The notes below the pieces were generated by a model. It was not told where the DNA came from, made no database searches, and was given only the letters and a program-made list of their open reading frames with translations. From a virus, in IMG/VR virus record IMGVR_UViG_3300043256_000267, positions 1 to 55,579 of that record: a stretch of 55,579 bases of DNA. One strand, written 5' to 3'. A program made the position numbers and the translations under genes. This document shows, in pieces, positions 6,940-14,863 of this stretch (position 1 is its first letter; each line of letters starts with the position of its first letter).

Positions 6940-8830
6940 CCCAATCCACGACGCCCACGTCGTCGCGCTGGGCCTGCTCTTCCTGCGCGCGGTAGTGGGC
7001 CTCCGCAACCTCGTCCGTCAGGCGCCCGGTTGCGATCGCGTGCTCGAAGTTGTCGAAGCCGAGGTCGTCGTGGAGCTTGCCCTCTTTGAGCTGGGCCACA
7101 GCATCAAGGGGATCGGATGCTACCGAAATCGCGATGGGCGCGGCGCCCTTGGCAATGCCCTGAGACATGGCAAGCGTGTCGAGAATGTCATCGTGCTCCA
7201 GCAGGCCCATATCGCTCGTGAACAACTTGACTTGATCCCAGAGCGCCTTGTACGCAACTTCGTCCATGCGATCCACTGGCAGCTTGACGCGGAACTGCTC
7301 GAAGCGCCACGCGATGCCCTTAATCTTCTCCGCTTTGGAGAATGTAGTGGGAAACTTGATGGGGATAATCGCGGGAACCATTTGAGACTCACCATCGGAC
7401 ACGCGCGCCTGCAACTGCGGGAGGATGTCTTGGTAGAAGCGGTCGTAAGTTTCCATCTGCAACCCGTATGCTTCGATGCCAATGACATGCACGTGCCACT
7501 TGAGAGCCATGTCAATCAGGATTTTGACGAGCGTTGAGCGCTCAACTTTGCCCATCCAAGCATCCAGGGAGAATAGCGTGTTGGGATGCGCTTCGGTGGA
7601 CTCCAAGCCGAGCGCCTGGCACGCGGAAAAGTCAGACATGTCGCTGATAGTGGGCGCGTAATCCGCGAGAAGCATACGGTACATGCCCTGAACTGTGGGT
7701 CCGAAGGGGCGCACGAGCTTGCGGGGAACGGGAACGATGCGCAGTGTTTCTGGGTCGTCCGCGTCCCGCACTTGATCCAAACGCGCAACCTGGTGCGTAA
7801 CCAGCTTGGTGGCGGCGGATTGCAACGGCGAAGTTACGTAGACCTGATCGCGATCCTCCAGGTGGTAGGTCGTGAGTTCTGGGTGAATCTTGAGGAGGGC
7901 TTCCTCGTCTGTGGCCGGCTCGTTGAGACACTGCGCAGAGAATGCGGCCAGGCCAAGCTGCTTCTTTTCGGCCTCGATCCACTCCTCGTTCATAAACACG
8001 TCCGTAGACATATCGTAGACGGTCATCAACGTGCGGTGGAAGAAATCCACGACCTTCGGGTCTTTGGACTTGTACAGGTTGTAAATGTACATCGCGCGCG
8101 AGTAGAGCGTGCCAACGATGCGCATGGGAATGGTCTTGCCCGGCGAACGCGCCATGGGGAGAAGGCCGTTGAAGAAGAAATCGTGGAAGCCCTGGCGCAC
8201 GTCACCCGGATTGAGCACCTGCTCTTTGGACTTCTCTACGTCGTCCACAACGATCAGGCCGGACGGACGCGTGCCTAAGCTGGCACCCATGAAGGGCTTG
8301 GCTTCGATCTTGCAGCGCGACGTGGTTTCGAGGACGGACCCGCGGTTCCAGGTGCCGCTACCGCGCTTGGGTTTTTGTTTACCGAAGTCATCAATGATTC
8401 GCGCGTTGCTTTCCAGTTGTGTAGCGAGACGACCCAAGCGGGATGTGCAGAACTCGCGCGTGGCGTAGAACGCAGTGCATTCCCAAAACCGGCGCGTAAC
8501 GAGGTTCCGTAGAATGTCTTCGAGCAGCTTGGTGGTTTTGCAGCCGCCGCGCGGCGCGATGTGGATCAAGCGCTTGTGCGTGTACCAGTCGCGTACCCAC
8601 TCGGCGTGGGCTGGTGGAGACTCCACAAACGTGTCGGAGTACCAACCAGATTCCCACGGGCGTAAGTACGTGTCGCAGAAGAACCGATCCGCAGCAACTT
8701 CCAGCTCCGGTGGGCCGTTGAGGGACGCGGCGTTGACCCTGGCCAGCCGCTTCCCGTCAAACGTCAAGTCGTCGTAATCAGGAGGAAGCGGCCAGCGGAG
8801 GTTTTCTTCTTTTGGGAAAACAACTGGCAC
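6920..8830 (-). CDS. terL: Terminase large subunit
   Basis: This 636-residue packaging motor ATPase and nuclease has a Walker A-like APRGGCKTTK at residues 92-101 and a Walker B LIVVDDVE at about 192-199. The C-terminal RNase-H-like nuclease has acidic clusters at LLADY (D390), GIEAYG (E453) and HDDILD (546-551). It pumps DNA into the procapsid through the portal. The start is a GTG at 8830, one base after the TAA of the preceding gene, with no good ribosome site of its own, so it is probably expressed by coupling. The Walker A is atypical (GGCKT rather than GxGKT), as in many phage terminases. Confidence 0.9.
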   Translation of the reverse strand: MPVVFPKEENLRWPLPPDYDDLTFDGKRLARVNAASLNGPPELEVAADRFFCDTYLRPWESGWYSDTFVESPPAHAEWVRDWYTHKRLIHIAPRGGCKTTKLLEDILRNLVTRRFWECTAFYATREFCTSRLGRLATQLESNARIIDDFGKQKPKRGSGTWNRGSVLETTSRCKIEAKPFMGASLGTRPSGLIVVDDVEKSKEQVLNPGDVRQGFHDFFFNGLLPMARSPGKTIPMRIVGTLYSRAMYIYNLYKSKDPKVVDFFHRTLMTVYDMSTDVFMNEEWIEAEKKQLGLAAFSAQCLNEPATDEEALLKIHPELTTYHLEDRDQVYVTSPLQSAATKLVTHQVARLDQVRDADDPETLRIVPVPRKLVRPFGPTVQGMYRMLLADYAPTISDMSDFSACQALGLESTEAHPNTLFSLDAWMGKVERSTLVKILIDMALKWHVHVIGIEAYGLQMETYDRFYQDILPQLQARVSDGESQMVPAIIPIKFPTTFSKAEKIKGIAWRFEQFRVKLPVDRMDEVAYKALWDQVKLFTSDMGLLEHDDILDTLAMSQGIAKGAAPIAISVASDPLDAVAQLKEGKLHDDLGFDNFEHAIATGRLTDEVAEAHYRAQEEQAQRDDVGVVDWDVIGYL

Positions 8831-8831
8831 G

Positions 8832-9839
8832 TTAGCGGCCCGCGGCGGCGAGCTGGTAAACTGTCAAAAATCCAGCAACCATGCCGCAGACGCGTGCAAT
8901 CTGCTCGTTGCCGATGCAGTTGCCACTGCGAGAGCCGCGAAGGAACTTGGACATCTGGTAAACGAATTTGGGGTGCGCGACCATCGAGTTGAACACCTCG
9001 TCGAACGCTTCCCGGCGCTCGAGGGGCCATTCATTGTATTGGGCCGTGCGGCTCAACTGAGCCCAGTATTGGCGGAACAGCTTTTGCGGGGTGCGCTTCA
9101 GGATCATCTGCTGCAACTCTTGCAGGCCCTTGTCCAACTTGGGATTGTCTTCGACTTGTGTAGTCACATGCGGCGGGGGCTCGTCGAAAGATTCTCTCGG
9201 CTCCGGCTCAACATCAAGTTCGTCTAAATCGTCTTGAAGCTCCTCGTCAAGGCGCTGGGCGACGGCTTGATAATCTCCGGGGTCTGACATTGGCGAATGA
9301 GGTTGCTCGTGGCGTTCGTCGCGCTCGGCGAGGGCTCGGACGATCATGTCCACGCCCCGCTCCAAGCGGGACATGCGCTGTTCCAGCATGGCGTCAGTTG
9401 AAATCGGAATCGGGGGAGTCGGGGCCGCAGTCGTCGAGGGAACCGGACAGGGTTGTCCAATCAGCTTCTCCGGCTGGGTGCCGACTGGGTTTGGCTGGCT
9501 TTTTGTGCCCCTTGGACGGTACGGCTTGTTCTTGCGCGGTGGCTTCGGTGTTGGCGCTACAGACGCCTGGTCCGGGCGTGAGACACTTCTCTTTGGGGGC
9601 TCCTGATTCTGATCGGTGCTCGCGTCCGCTTGGGCATCGATCTCCCTCTGGCGCGCCGACCGGGCCTGGAACTCCTCTTTCGACAGTTGGAGGTGTTTGT
9701 TGGTCTGCTGGCCGATCTTGACCTGGATTGGCTGGTCCGAACCTACAGGGGTGGCCAAGGTTTCGGCAGTTCCAGGAAATTGGCCTCCCGGACCCGCCAA
9801 CTGGTTCTCCAAGTCCGGTGGAATCTGTGAGTCTGTCAT
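8832..9839 (-). CDS. Pre-terminase protein, possible small terminase or packaging accessory
   Basis: This 335-residue protein has a Pro/Gln/Thr-rich, probably disordered first half. A short helix lies near residues 150-172 (MLEQRMSRLERGVDMIVRAL), then an acidic patch (DEELQDDLDELDVEPEPRE). The compact C-terminal part ends with a hydrophobic GMVAGFLTVYQLAAAG. A strong GGGAGG precedes the ATG at 9839. Its position directly upstream of the large terminase, with one intervening base, is where small terminases are usually found. The sequence shows no helix-turn-helix I can point to, so this is a positional guess. Confidence 0.5.
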   Translation of the reverse strand: MTDSQIPPDLENQLAGPGGQFPGTAETLATPVGSDQPIQVKIGQQTNKHLQLSKEEFQARSARQREIDAQADASTDQNQEPPKRSVSRPDQASVAPTPKPPRKNKPYRPRGTKSQPNPVGTQPEKLIGQPCPVPSTTAAPTPPIPISTDAMLEQRMSRLERGVDMIVRALAERDERHEQPHSPMSDPGDYQAVAQRLDEELQDDLDELDVEPEPRESFDEPPPHVTTQVEDNPKLDKGLQELQQMILKRTPQKLFRQYWAQLSRTAQYNEWPLERREAFDEVFNSMVAHPKFVYQMSKFLRGSRSGNCIGNEQIARVCGMVAGFLTVYQLAAAGR

Positions 9840-9930
9840 TGTTTTCCTCCCCTAATTTGTGCTGTGGTTCTGCCTCGACCAACTCGGCCAAGGCTCCGTG
9901 ATACCGTTCAAGCAACTCGGTTGTGGTCAC
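9394..9930 (-). CDS. Doubtful ORF overlapping the pre-terminase gene
   Basis: A 178-codon frame starts at a GTG directly after the TAA of the upstream gene. Its first ~31 residues (MTTTELLERYHGALAELVEA...) look like a real helical peptide and fill the only gap in this operon. The rest overlaps the pre-terminase gene in another frame and looks like out-of-frame translation. It may be a short gene, or the remnant 5' end of the neighbour. Confidence 0.25.
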   Translation of the reverse strand: MTTTELLERYHGALAELVEAEPQHKLGEENNDRLTDSTGLGEPVGGSGRPISWNCRNLGHPCRFGPANPGQDRPADQQTPPTVERGVPGPVGAPEGDRCPSGREHRSESGAPKEKCLTPGPGVCSANTEATAQEQAVPSKGHKKPAKPSRHPAGEADWTTLSGSLDDCGPDSPDSDFN

Positions 9931-10533
9931 TTACGGCGTCTTTCCAGGAATCTGTTCGAGTTCCCCGGCGCTCCCGCGAATGCGCTCGGCAAATGCTTTC
10001 AGGGTGCGCAAGCCTCTCAGCAGTTCGCTGGCGGCTTTCCCACGTGGCTTGGGAACCGGGCCGAGCAGCTTGTCTGTGCGCTTGACGACGCGCTGGTACG
10101 CAGCTCGCTCTCGCGGCGTAAGCGATCGAGCTTTGCCGCGGCCGGTTTCCACGCGGTTACGGTCAATCGCGGCCTGTGCAGCTCTGCGCTGGGCTTCGAT
10201 CTTCGTTTGGGTCTCCGCAGTGGATTTATCTTTGGAAGGCATCGGCGTTTTCCTTTCTTGTCCTAGAAACCCGTGTACAGTTGCGCCCCCTGTTTTCGAT
10301 CGTTCATGCGCAAACCTAGTGGCTTCTTCTGGATTATCAAAGTCAGGATAAGTCAACTTCGACTTAACCGCAAAATTGATCGCGTCTCTTTGGTTAAGTT
10401 GCTGTCCTGCAACCAGCGTCGGAATCAAAGTTTCCCGACCTTTGTTCAAAGCAAACGTGCTTACAGATATTGTCCGCTCCGATGAGAACGACCCATCTGG
10501 GTTCCGCACTTTGACTACTTTAGGAACCGGCAT
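9931..10533 (-). CDS. Hypothetical basic protein
   Basis: This 200-residue protein opens with a short beta-rich segment (VVKVRNPDGSFSSERTISV, then ETLIPTLVAGQQLNQRDAI), a type seen at the N termini of assorted phage virion-associated proteins. The Lys/Arg-rich helical remainder runs from about residue 95 (KDKSTAETQTKIEAQRRAA). AAGGAAG precedes the ATG at 10533. Function is not recognised. Late-operon position and basic charge would suit a DNA-associated packaging or internal head protein. Confidence 0.55.
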   Translation of the reverse strand: MPVPKVVKVRNPDGSFSSERTISVSTFALNKGRETLIPTLVAGQQLNQRDAINFAVKSKLTYPDFDNPEEATRFAHERSKTGGATVHGFLGQERKTPMPSKDKSTAETQTKIEAQRRAAQAAIDRNRVETGRGKARSLTPRERAAYQRVVKRTDKLLGPVPKPRGKAASELLRGLRTLKAFAERIRGSAGELEQIPGKTP

Positions 10534-10537
10534 GTAG

Positions 10538-10759
10538 TCAACTTCCTTCTGGTACGATGCGGTGCCTGAACCTACGCCAGTACGAGTCGGCGTAGTTGCG
10601 GCACTTCGGGCAGTGGTTCTCTTCTAGTTCACCACCCAACAAGTCTGACAATGGAAACATCGCGCTGCACGCTATGCACGCCACTGTACTGCCGTCTGGC
10701 CTGTCCAACTTGAACATCGTTGCGTATGGTAAAAACGGACCGTCTGAATACGTAACCAT
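10538..10759 (-). CDS. Small zinc-ribbon protein
   Basis: This 73-residue protein has CIAC and CPKC pairs about 24 residues apart, a zinc-ribbon arrangement. The ATG at 10759 is preceded by GGAAG; the frame extends further upstream without a ribosome site. It lies between two hypothetical late genes. Function unknown. Confidence 0.55.
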   Translation of the reverse strand: MVTYSDGPFLPYATMFKLDRPDGSTVACIACSAMFPLSDLLGGELEENHCPKCRNYADSYWRRFRHRIVPEGS

Positions 10760-10785
10760 GTCTACTTCCTTCCCGCGTCTGTGGA

Positions 10786-11391
10786 TCATACAACCTCCGA
10801 CGTTGAATGGCGATAGTCAGGAGAACGGCCGTAGTTGGAACGCATTGGAGGTCGCGCGATGGCGCCGGGGGCTTGTTTTTCGGCACGCGCGGACTCGGCT
10901 GCCGTGCGCTTGCGGTCCCGGTACCGCTGCATGGCCGTGTCGATCTCCATGCCGATACCCAGCCCAGAGAGCAGCCCTTGAAGCGTACCGGACACGCTGG
11001 ACGGCTGAACGAACGCAGCGCCTTTGAGGAGCGCAGAGGAAATGGCCTGTTTGCGCTCGGCTTCGGCGGACGCAGTCGGACTGAGCTTGGTCAAGTCCAC
11101 AGAAACGTCGGGCGGTGTCGGACCGGAAATCTCCTGCCGTGTGCGGACGCGGCCACGGGGGGCTTGGCTGGATGGCCTTCCTGTAATGCCCAACGGCGAG
11201 ACGGTACCCCTCCGCGGCTTCCGCTTGCTGCTAGCTGGTTTTGACTTTGGTTTGCGTGCCCGTGTCAGTTGTGGGTCTAACACCTCGCGCGCTGTTGCTC
11301 TCCGAGACGGTCGCGCGAACTCGAACTCGAACTTCCGGCTGGATTTAGATTCGCGCGCTGGAAACGTCTTGTCTAACGGAATCATCGGCAT
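10786..11391 (-). CDS. Hypothetical basic late protein
   Basis: This 201-residue protein is strongly basic in its first 90 residues (repeated Arg/Lys/Ser/Pro). A small apolar segment near residues 120-150 (ISSALLKGAAFVQPSSVSG, LLSGLGIG) might insert in or contact a membrane or partner protein. Its ATG overlaps the stop of the HNH gene upstream (TAATG), indicating coupled translation. No family recognised. Confidence 0.5.
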   Translation of the reverse strand: MPMIPLDKTFPARESKSSRKFEFEFARPSRRATAREVLDPQLTRARKPKSKPASSKRKPRRGTVSPLGITGRPSSQAPRGRVRTRQEISGPTPPDVSVDLTKLSPTASAEAERKQAISSALLKGAAFVQPSSVSGTLQGLLSGLGIGMEIDTAMQRYRDRKRTAAESARAEKQAPGAIARPPMRSNYGRSPDYRHSTSEVV

Positions 11392-11876
11392 TATAGCTGC
11401 TCACTTTCCAGCAACGCGCCCCAGTTCTTACGGTGTTCACGAGCGTGGCAATTAGCACACAAAACGGTACACTTTTCAAGTTCTTTTTCAACTTCCGGCC
11501 ACGCACGCGAAGTCATAGTCGGCAACTTCGATACCTTGTCCTTTGGATCACGATGGTGAAAGTCTAAAACTAACGTGTCCCTCTCTCCACATGTTACGCA
11601 TCCCGAGTCCTTCTTGATCCCCCAAAGGATCAACTGGCGTTCAACGTGTTTCTTGGCCATTCGCCGAACACGCTTGTCACGCACGCCGGGGCGCTCGATG
11701 TACGCCTTTGCCTTCGCAATGATCTCGTCGCGGTTCTTCAAGTAGTACCTCCGCCGCCGCGCGCGAATCCTACGTTTGTTCTCTGCTTGGTACTTTTTCG
11801 CATACGAAAGCCTCTTGTCCCGGTTTTTGCGGTTGTACTCTCGGTGGTACGCTTTTTGTTCCTCTGTCAACGACAT
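11391..11876 (-). CDS. HNH endonuclease, third copy in the late operon
   Basis: This 161-residue protein has a long Arg/Lys-rich helical N-terminal half, then CVTCGE, LVLDFHHRDP and CANCH. It has the same architecture as the HNH gene beside the capsid gene but is clearly a different protein. It is expected to act as a homing endonuclease. It overlaps the following gene by TAATG and begins four bases after the upstream gene ends, so it is well integrated in the operon. Confidence 0.8.
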   Translation of the reverse strand: MSLTEEQKAYHREYNRKNRDKRLSYAKKYQAENKRRIRARRRRYYLKNRDEIIAKAKAYIERPGVRDKRVRRMAKKHVERQLILWGIKKDSGCVTCGERDTLVLDFHHRDPKDKVSKLPTMTSRAWPEVEKELEKCTVLCANCHAREHRKNWGALLESEQL

Positions 11877-11879
11877 ACA

Positions 11880-12152
11880 TTAAAAGCGCAACTGGCTCGC
11901 AAAATCGAACCCAGCGGCAGCCGCCGACGTTTTCGCGGCCAACTGCTGCTGCTTGAACCGGTTGAGCGTGTCCATTATGGCGGTCATGCGCCGACGCTTT
12001 GGGCGGGACGCAGCCTCTTCCTTCTTGCGCTGCTTTCGGCGCTCCACGTCGGAAAGAACACCCGAGCCCAAACCAACCGCGCCACCAATCAAACCTGCGG
12101 GACCCAACATTCCGCCTACCGCGCCCGCGGCTGCACCCGTTTCTACTGGCAT
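11880..12152 (-). CDS. Small Gly/Ala-rich membrane-active protein
   Basis: This 90-residue protein has an apolar glycine-rich segment from about residue 6 to 36 (GAAAGAVGGMLGPAGLIGG...), then a highly basic stretch (RRKQRKKEE, RPKRRR) and a short helical tail. One membrane-like segment plus a basic flank could be a small holin-like or virion membrane-contact protein; neither is proven. The ATG at 12152 follows GGTGGAG, and a consensus promoter lies 43 bases upstream. Confidence 0.5.
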   Translation of the reverse strand: MPVETGAAAGAVGGMLGPAGLIGGAVGLGSGVLSDVERRKQRKKEEAASRPKRRRMTAIMDTLNRFKQQQLAAKTSAAAAGFDFASQLRF

Positions 12153-12194
12153 TACTCCACCTTCCAATCTGGTTACACTCTTCGCCTGCTCTGT

Positions 12195-12223
12195 ATTATA
12201 GCCGCAAACGCATTCGCGGTCAA
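12195..12223 (-). promoter_or_regulatory. Consensus leftward sigma-70 promoter
   Basis: Minus strand: TTGACC, 17 bases, TATAAT. The TGA stop codon of the 49-residue gene upstream is part of the -35 box. It drives 11880-12152 and the genes after it. Confidence 0.8.
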
Positions 12224-12369
12224 GGTGGACCAACTCGCACGGCAACGGTCATCCAGTAGCAAATGCGCTTTTTCAGGATGGGCGCGCATTCGGCCACTGT
12301 ACCGTTTTCGATCACGAATCCTGCACACAAGTACGACGTGACTACCCTGTAAAGTCCGTCTGCAAGCAT
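12220..12369 (-). CDS. Conserved small phage-type protein, unknown function
   Basis: This 49-residue protein (MLADGLYRVVTSYLCAG...) has a central pattern, GLYRVVTxYLCAGFVIENG followed by CAPIL, familiar from short uncharacterised proteins of many tailed phages. GGGGG lies 8 bases before the ATG. It starts two bases after the upstream gene ends. Confidence 0.65.
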   Translation of the reverse strand: MLADGLYRVVTSYLCAGFVIENGTVAECAPILKKRICYWMTVAVRVGPP

Positions 12370-12371
12370 TG

Positions 12372-13283
12372 CTAAGACCCCCACACAGCGGCCAAGTGGT
12401 CCAGGCGGTCTTCGGGGGTGCCCTCATAGCAGGCGCGTTCGAGATCGGTCATGGGACGGGACTCGGCCTCTGCCTGCGCAGCCCGCAAGTTCTCACCGGT
12501 CGGATCGGGCTCGTGGGGCGCCGCGGGAGCGTCTGGCTTTGGAGCACTAACAGACCGTTTACGGCGGCGCTTGGACGTGCGGGACCGGTGAGTCCCGGGT
12601 GGCTCGGTGTCCCAACCAGCCTCCCGTTGGCCGGCAGCGTGACGTTCGGCTTTTTCATCGTGCGACCAGGTGCGGCGCTTGGACTTCTTGTGGGAACGGG
12701 CCTCCTCCATGCGAGCGAGAGCCTGCTCACGGAGAACATCGTCGGCCCGCGCGACCGCTTCGTGGGACGGGATACCCTGCGCGAGCAGCTTGTCGTATTC
12801 GCGGACGTGGGCTGGGCCGCGGGTGGGGATACCGGCGCCCACACGACGAAACTTTACTCGGCACCGCCTATGCCACAGATAGTGCCCACTCAGCCCCTCA
12901 CCGTACTCCTCCAGGATTTCGGCTGGGGAACGAGGTACCGCGTCAAATTCGTCGGTGGCCCCGTTGAGGACCAGCTCACGGCCCAGCGCCCATTTGGCGA
13001 GCCCTGTACCGTCCAGCCACTTGGCAGCTATCCAAACAGCGTATTTGGGGTCCATAGGCTCGTTGCACACCCCGCATTGGCCCTCCTGCTGCTTCCACTG
13101 AGCGTACTTGCACTGGTAGAGGGCCATGCGCACGTCGGCAGCGGTGAACCCAACGCGATCGCACTTACGGACTGACCCCACACCCGGTTTCCAAAGCCTC
13201 TCCGGGGGCTTCCGTTTTCGGGTTTTCTGTCCGCACGTGGGACACACTCCAGATGGCGTTCGATTCTGACCCGCGTTTTCCAT
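12372..13283 (-). CDS. Zinc-binding protein, possible degenerate HNH domain
   Basis: This 303-residue protein has an N-terminal ribbon CPTCGQK and a second cysteine pair CGVCNEPM at about residue 69. Some 60 residues later comes HYLWHRRC, an arrangement reminiscent of an HNH zinc site but without the usual DH core. The C-terminal half is charged, low complexity and rich in Arg/Lys/Pro. The promoter at 13413-13442 lies upstream, and AAAAGGGG precedes the ATG. It could be a nuclease-derived DNA-binding protein; function is not assigned. Confidence 0.55.
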   Translation of the reverse strand: MENAGQNRTPSGVCPTCGQKTRKRKPPERLWKPGVGSVRKCDRVGFTAADVRMALYQCKYAQWKQQEGQCGVCNEPMDPKYAVWIAAKWLDGTGLAKWALGRELVLNGATDEFDAVPRSPAEILEEYGEGLSGHYLWHRRCRVKFRRVGAGIPTRGPAHVREYDKLLAQGIPSHEAVARADDVLREQALARMEEARSHKKSKRRTWSHDEKAERHAAGQREAGWDTEPPGTHRSRTSKRRRKRSVSAPKPDAPAAPHEPDPTGENLRAAQAEAESRPMTDLERACYEGTPEDRLDHLAAVWGS

Positions 13284-13412
13284 ATCGAAAATCCCCTTTT
13301 ACAGTGAGAGTTAGAAAACCATCGCGCTGGAGTAGGAAATAGAGGTATAAGAGTATTCTGTTACGCTAAGACTGTCGTTCGCACGCGCATGTTTTTCCAG
13401 TGACACCGTACC

Positions 13413-13442
13413 ATTATAGCTGCGGACCGACCGCGGAGTCAA
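13413..13442 (-). promoter_or_regulatory. Leftward sigma-70 promoter
   Basis: Minus strand: TTGACT, an 18-base spacer, TATAAT, about 130 bases before the ATG at 13283. It starts a new transcript between the methyltransferase group and the pre-terminase group. Confidence 0.65.
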
Positions 13443-13463
13443 GCGCACCGCGGTAGTTCCTCC

Positions 13464-13559
13464 TCACTTGCGGCGTGTAATAAGCCAATCACCAACCGAC
13501 GCGGCAACAGAATACACGATGATTACGGCGATAACAATCCAACACAGTGGGCACGTCAT
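13464..13559 (-). CDS. Tiny single-span membrane protein
   Basis: This 31-residue protein (MTCPLCWIVIAVIIVYSVAA...) is almost entirely one transmembrane helix with a basic C-terminal end (ITRRK). GGAGG is six bases before the ATG at 13559. It overlaps the preceding tiny membrane gene (CCATGA). Confidence 0.55.
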   Translation of the reverse strand: MTCPLCWIVIAVIIVYSVAASVGDWLITRRK

Positions 13560-13666
13560 GGAGTTCCTCCTCGGAACAGTAAGATGAGCCAATAGACCGC
13601 GGCTGCCACGAAGGTGAGCGCGACGGCGCCGGCACACGCAAGGATGATCCAGCCAACCAGATGCAC
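13556..13666 (-). CDS. Tiny single-span membrane protein
   Basis: This 36-residue protein starts at a GTG four bases after the methyltransferase gene and is one transmembrane helix (LVGWIILACAGAVALTFV). It is paired with the next tiny membrane gene. Such pairs can be holin or holin-regulator proteins, but this is only a possibility. No clear ribosome site, so translation would be coupled. Confidence 0.4.
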   Translation of the reverse strand: MHLVGWIILACAGAVALTFVAAAVYWLILLFRGGTP

Positions 13667-13669
13667 GGG

Positions 13670-14455
13670 TCACACGAGGCCCGGTGGGTCAGCCAGCGCA
13701 CCACAAAGGTACTCGCCTGGCTCGATTCCGTACAGGCGGTCCTCGGCGCCAGCTACGTACTTCTCGGACAGCTCGATGCCCAAATAGCGGCGGCGAAGCT
13801 TCTTGGCAACGGCTAGAGTGGTACCGCTGCCGACGAAGGGGTCGAGTACCAGGTCGCCTTCGTTGGAACAGGCCCGGATGATGCGGCCGAGGACCTGTTC
13901 GGGCATCTGGCAACCGTGAAAGCCAGCGCGTTCCTTGAAGGTGCCGCAGACCCGCGGGAACTGCCACGTATCATCAGGGATGCGGCCCTTGGGATTGGCC
14001 CGTTTGTCGTTGTACTTGAGCTGGCGGGCAGACGGCACGCGGATCGCATCAGCGTTGAACGTGAAGTTCTTGGGGTCCTTGACGAAGTAGAGCAAGTGCG
14101 TGTGGCTGCGCGTAAACTTGCGCTTGCAATTGACGCCGAACGTGTAATGCCAAATGACCCAGTTCCGACACGTAAGGCCTAACTTTTGGATCATCACTTT
14201 TAGCTCAGCCGCGTAGTCATCTCCGATGGCAACCCAAAGTGTACCATTTGGCTTAAGTGCATCAACGGCTCCGATGATCCACTCGCGCGACCAAGCAAGG
14301 TAGCTCTGGGGGGATCGCGCGTCATTGCATTCGTCGTACTCGTAGCCGATGTTGAATGGCGGGTCGGCAAAGACGAGGTCGACTGAGCCCGCGTTGAGCT
14401 TGGCGAGTTCTTGAATGCAATCGCCGTGGATGATCCGATCAAGATCGTCTGTCAT
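13670..14455 (-). CDS. DNA adenine/cytosine-N4 methyltransferase (beta-class order)
   Basis: This 261-residue enzyme transfers methyl groups from S-adenosylmethionine to DNA bases. Motif IV DPPFN is at residues 31-35 and motif [10 protein letters not shown] at about 205-213: catalytic motif first, cofactor motif last, as in the N4/N6 methylase family that includes CcrM-type enzymes. DPPF is seen in both N6-adenine and N4-cytosine enzymes, so the base is not decided. The ATG at 14455 has GGAGG seven bases upstream. No restriction partner is adjacent; it probably protects phage DNA or alters host regulation. Confidence 0.85.
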   Translation of the reverse strand: MTDDLDRIIHGDCIQELAKLNAGSVDLVFADPPFNIGYEYDECNDARSPQSYLAWSREWIIGAVDALKPNGTLWVAIGDDYAAELKVMIQKLGLTCRNWVIWHYTFGVNCKRKFTRSHTHLLYFVKDPKNFTFNADAIRVPSARQLKYNDKRANPKGRIPDDTWQFPRVCGTFKERAGFHGCQMPEQVLGRIIRACSNEGDLVLDPFVGSGTTLAVAKKLRRRYLGIELSEKYVAGAEDRLYGIEPGEYLCGALADPPGLV

Positions 14456-14456
14456 G

Positions 14457-14633
14457 TTAGTCCTCCTCTGGCTCGCTGCACCCCCAGCAGAGGGTGTTTC
14501 TTCCCGGCACGCAACAGTCAAAGCCCTGCGCGCCACATTTAGGGCACTCGTACACGCGCGCGTCGTTCAGGGGCCGCTCGTTGCCGCAGTGCGGGCATGT
14601 TTCCTTCTTGGGCTTGGCTTTCTTTTTGGTCAT
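14457..14633 (-). CDS. Small zinc-ribbon protein before the methyltransferase
   Basis: This 58-residue protein has four cysteine pairs or clusters: [16 protein letters not shown], and CWGC, with a basic N terminus ([10 protein letters not shown]). One base separates it from the methyltransferase gene. Probably a compact zinc-binding DNA or protein interaction module. Confidence 0.65.
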   Translation of the reverse strand: MTKKKAKPKKETCPHCGNERPLNDARVYECPKCGAQGFDCCVPGRNTLCWGCSEPEED

Positions 14634-14654
14634 CCCAGTTGCTAGACTATACTG

Positions 14655-14777
14655 TCAAATCGCAGGCGAGTTAAGCGTGAAGTTGGGGGTGGAAACGAGG
14701 TGGACCGCGTACACGAACGCCCCAACTAGGAGCGCCACGATTGCGGCCACGTACAGGATGGTCATAGCGGAGCGCAT
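14655..14777 (-). CDS. Small single-span membrane protein, first leftward gene
   Basis: This 40-residue protein has a transmembrane helix (about residues 5-25: MTILYVAAIVALLVGAFVYA) and a polar C terminus. GGGAGG precedes the ATG at 14777. It is the first gene of the leftward transcript, 25 bases downstream of a good promoter. Confidence 0.6.
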   Translation of the reverse strand: MRSAMTILYVAAIVALLVGAFVYAVHLVSTPNFTLNSPAI

Positions 14778-14801
14778 TGCGGGGGTCCTCCCTTCTGCGA
14801 G

Positions 14802-14830
14802 ATCATACCGCCGGCGCGCAGGCAGGTCAA
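14802..14830 (-). promoter_or_regulatory. Leftward promoter of the late/middle operon
   Basis: Minus strand: TTGACC, 17 bases, TATGAT. The strong inverted repeat 14832-14863 abuts its -35 side, a natural position for an activator or repressor. Confidence 0.75.
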
Positions 14831-14831
14831 G

Positions 14832-14863
14832 CTGTCAGAAAAGTAGGTACGTTTTTCTGACAG
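14832..14863. promoter_or_regulatory. Perfect inverted repeat beside the leftward promoter (candidate operator)
   Basis: CTGTCAGAAAA and its exact reverse complement flank a 10-base spacer (GTAGGTACGT). Eleven-base arms at the -35 edge suggest a dimeric regulator site; it could also form a hairpin in rightward RNA, but no U-run follows. Confidence 0.65.

Noticed and set aside
6737-7537. 266-codon rightward ORF
   Set aside because: Antisense to terminase; the terminase motifs on the opposite strand are unmistakable.
12369-13175. 268-codon rightward ORF
   Set aside because: Antisense to the zinc-binding 303-residue gene, which has a promoter and ribosome site.
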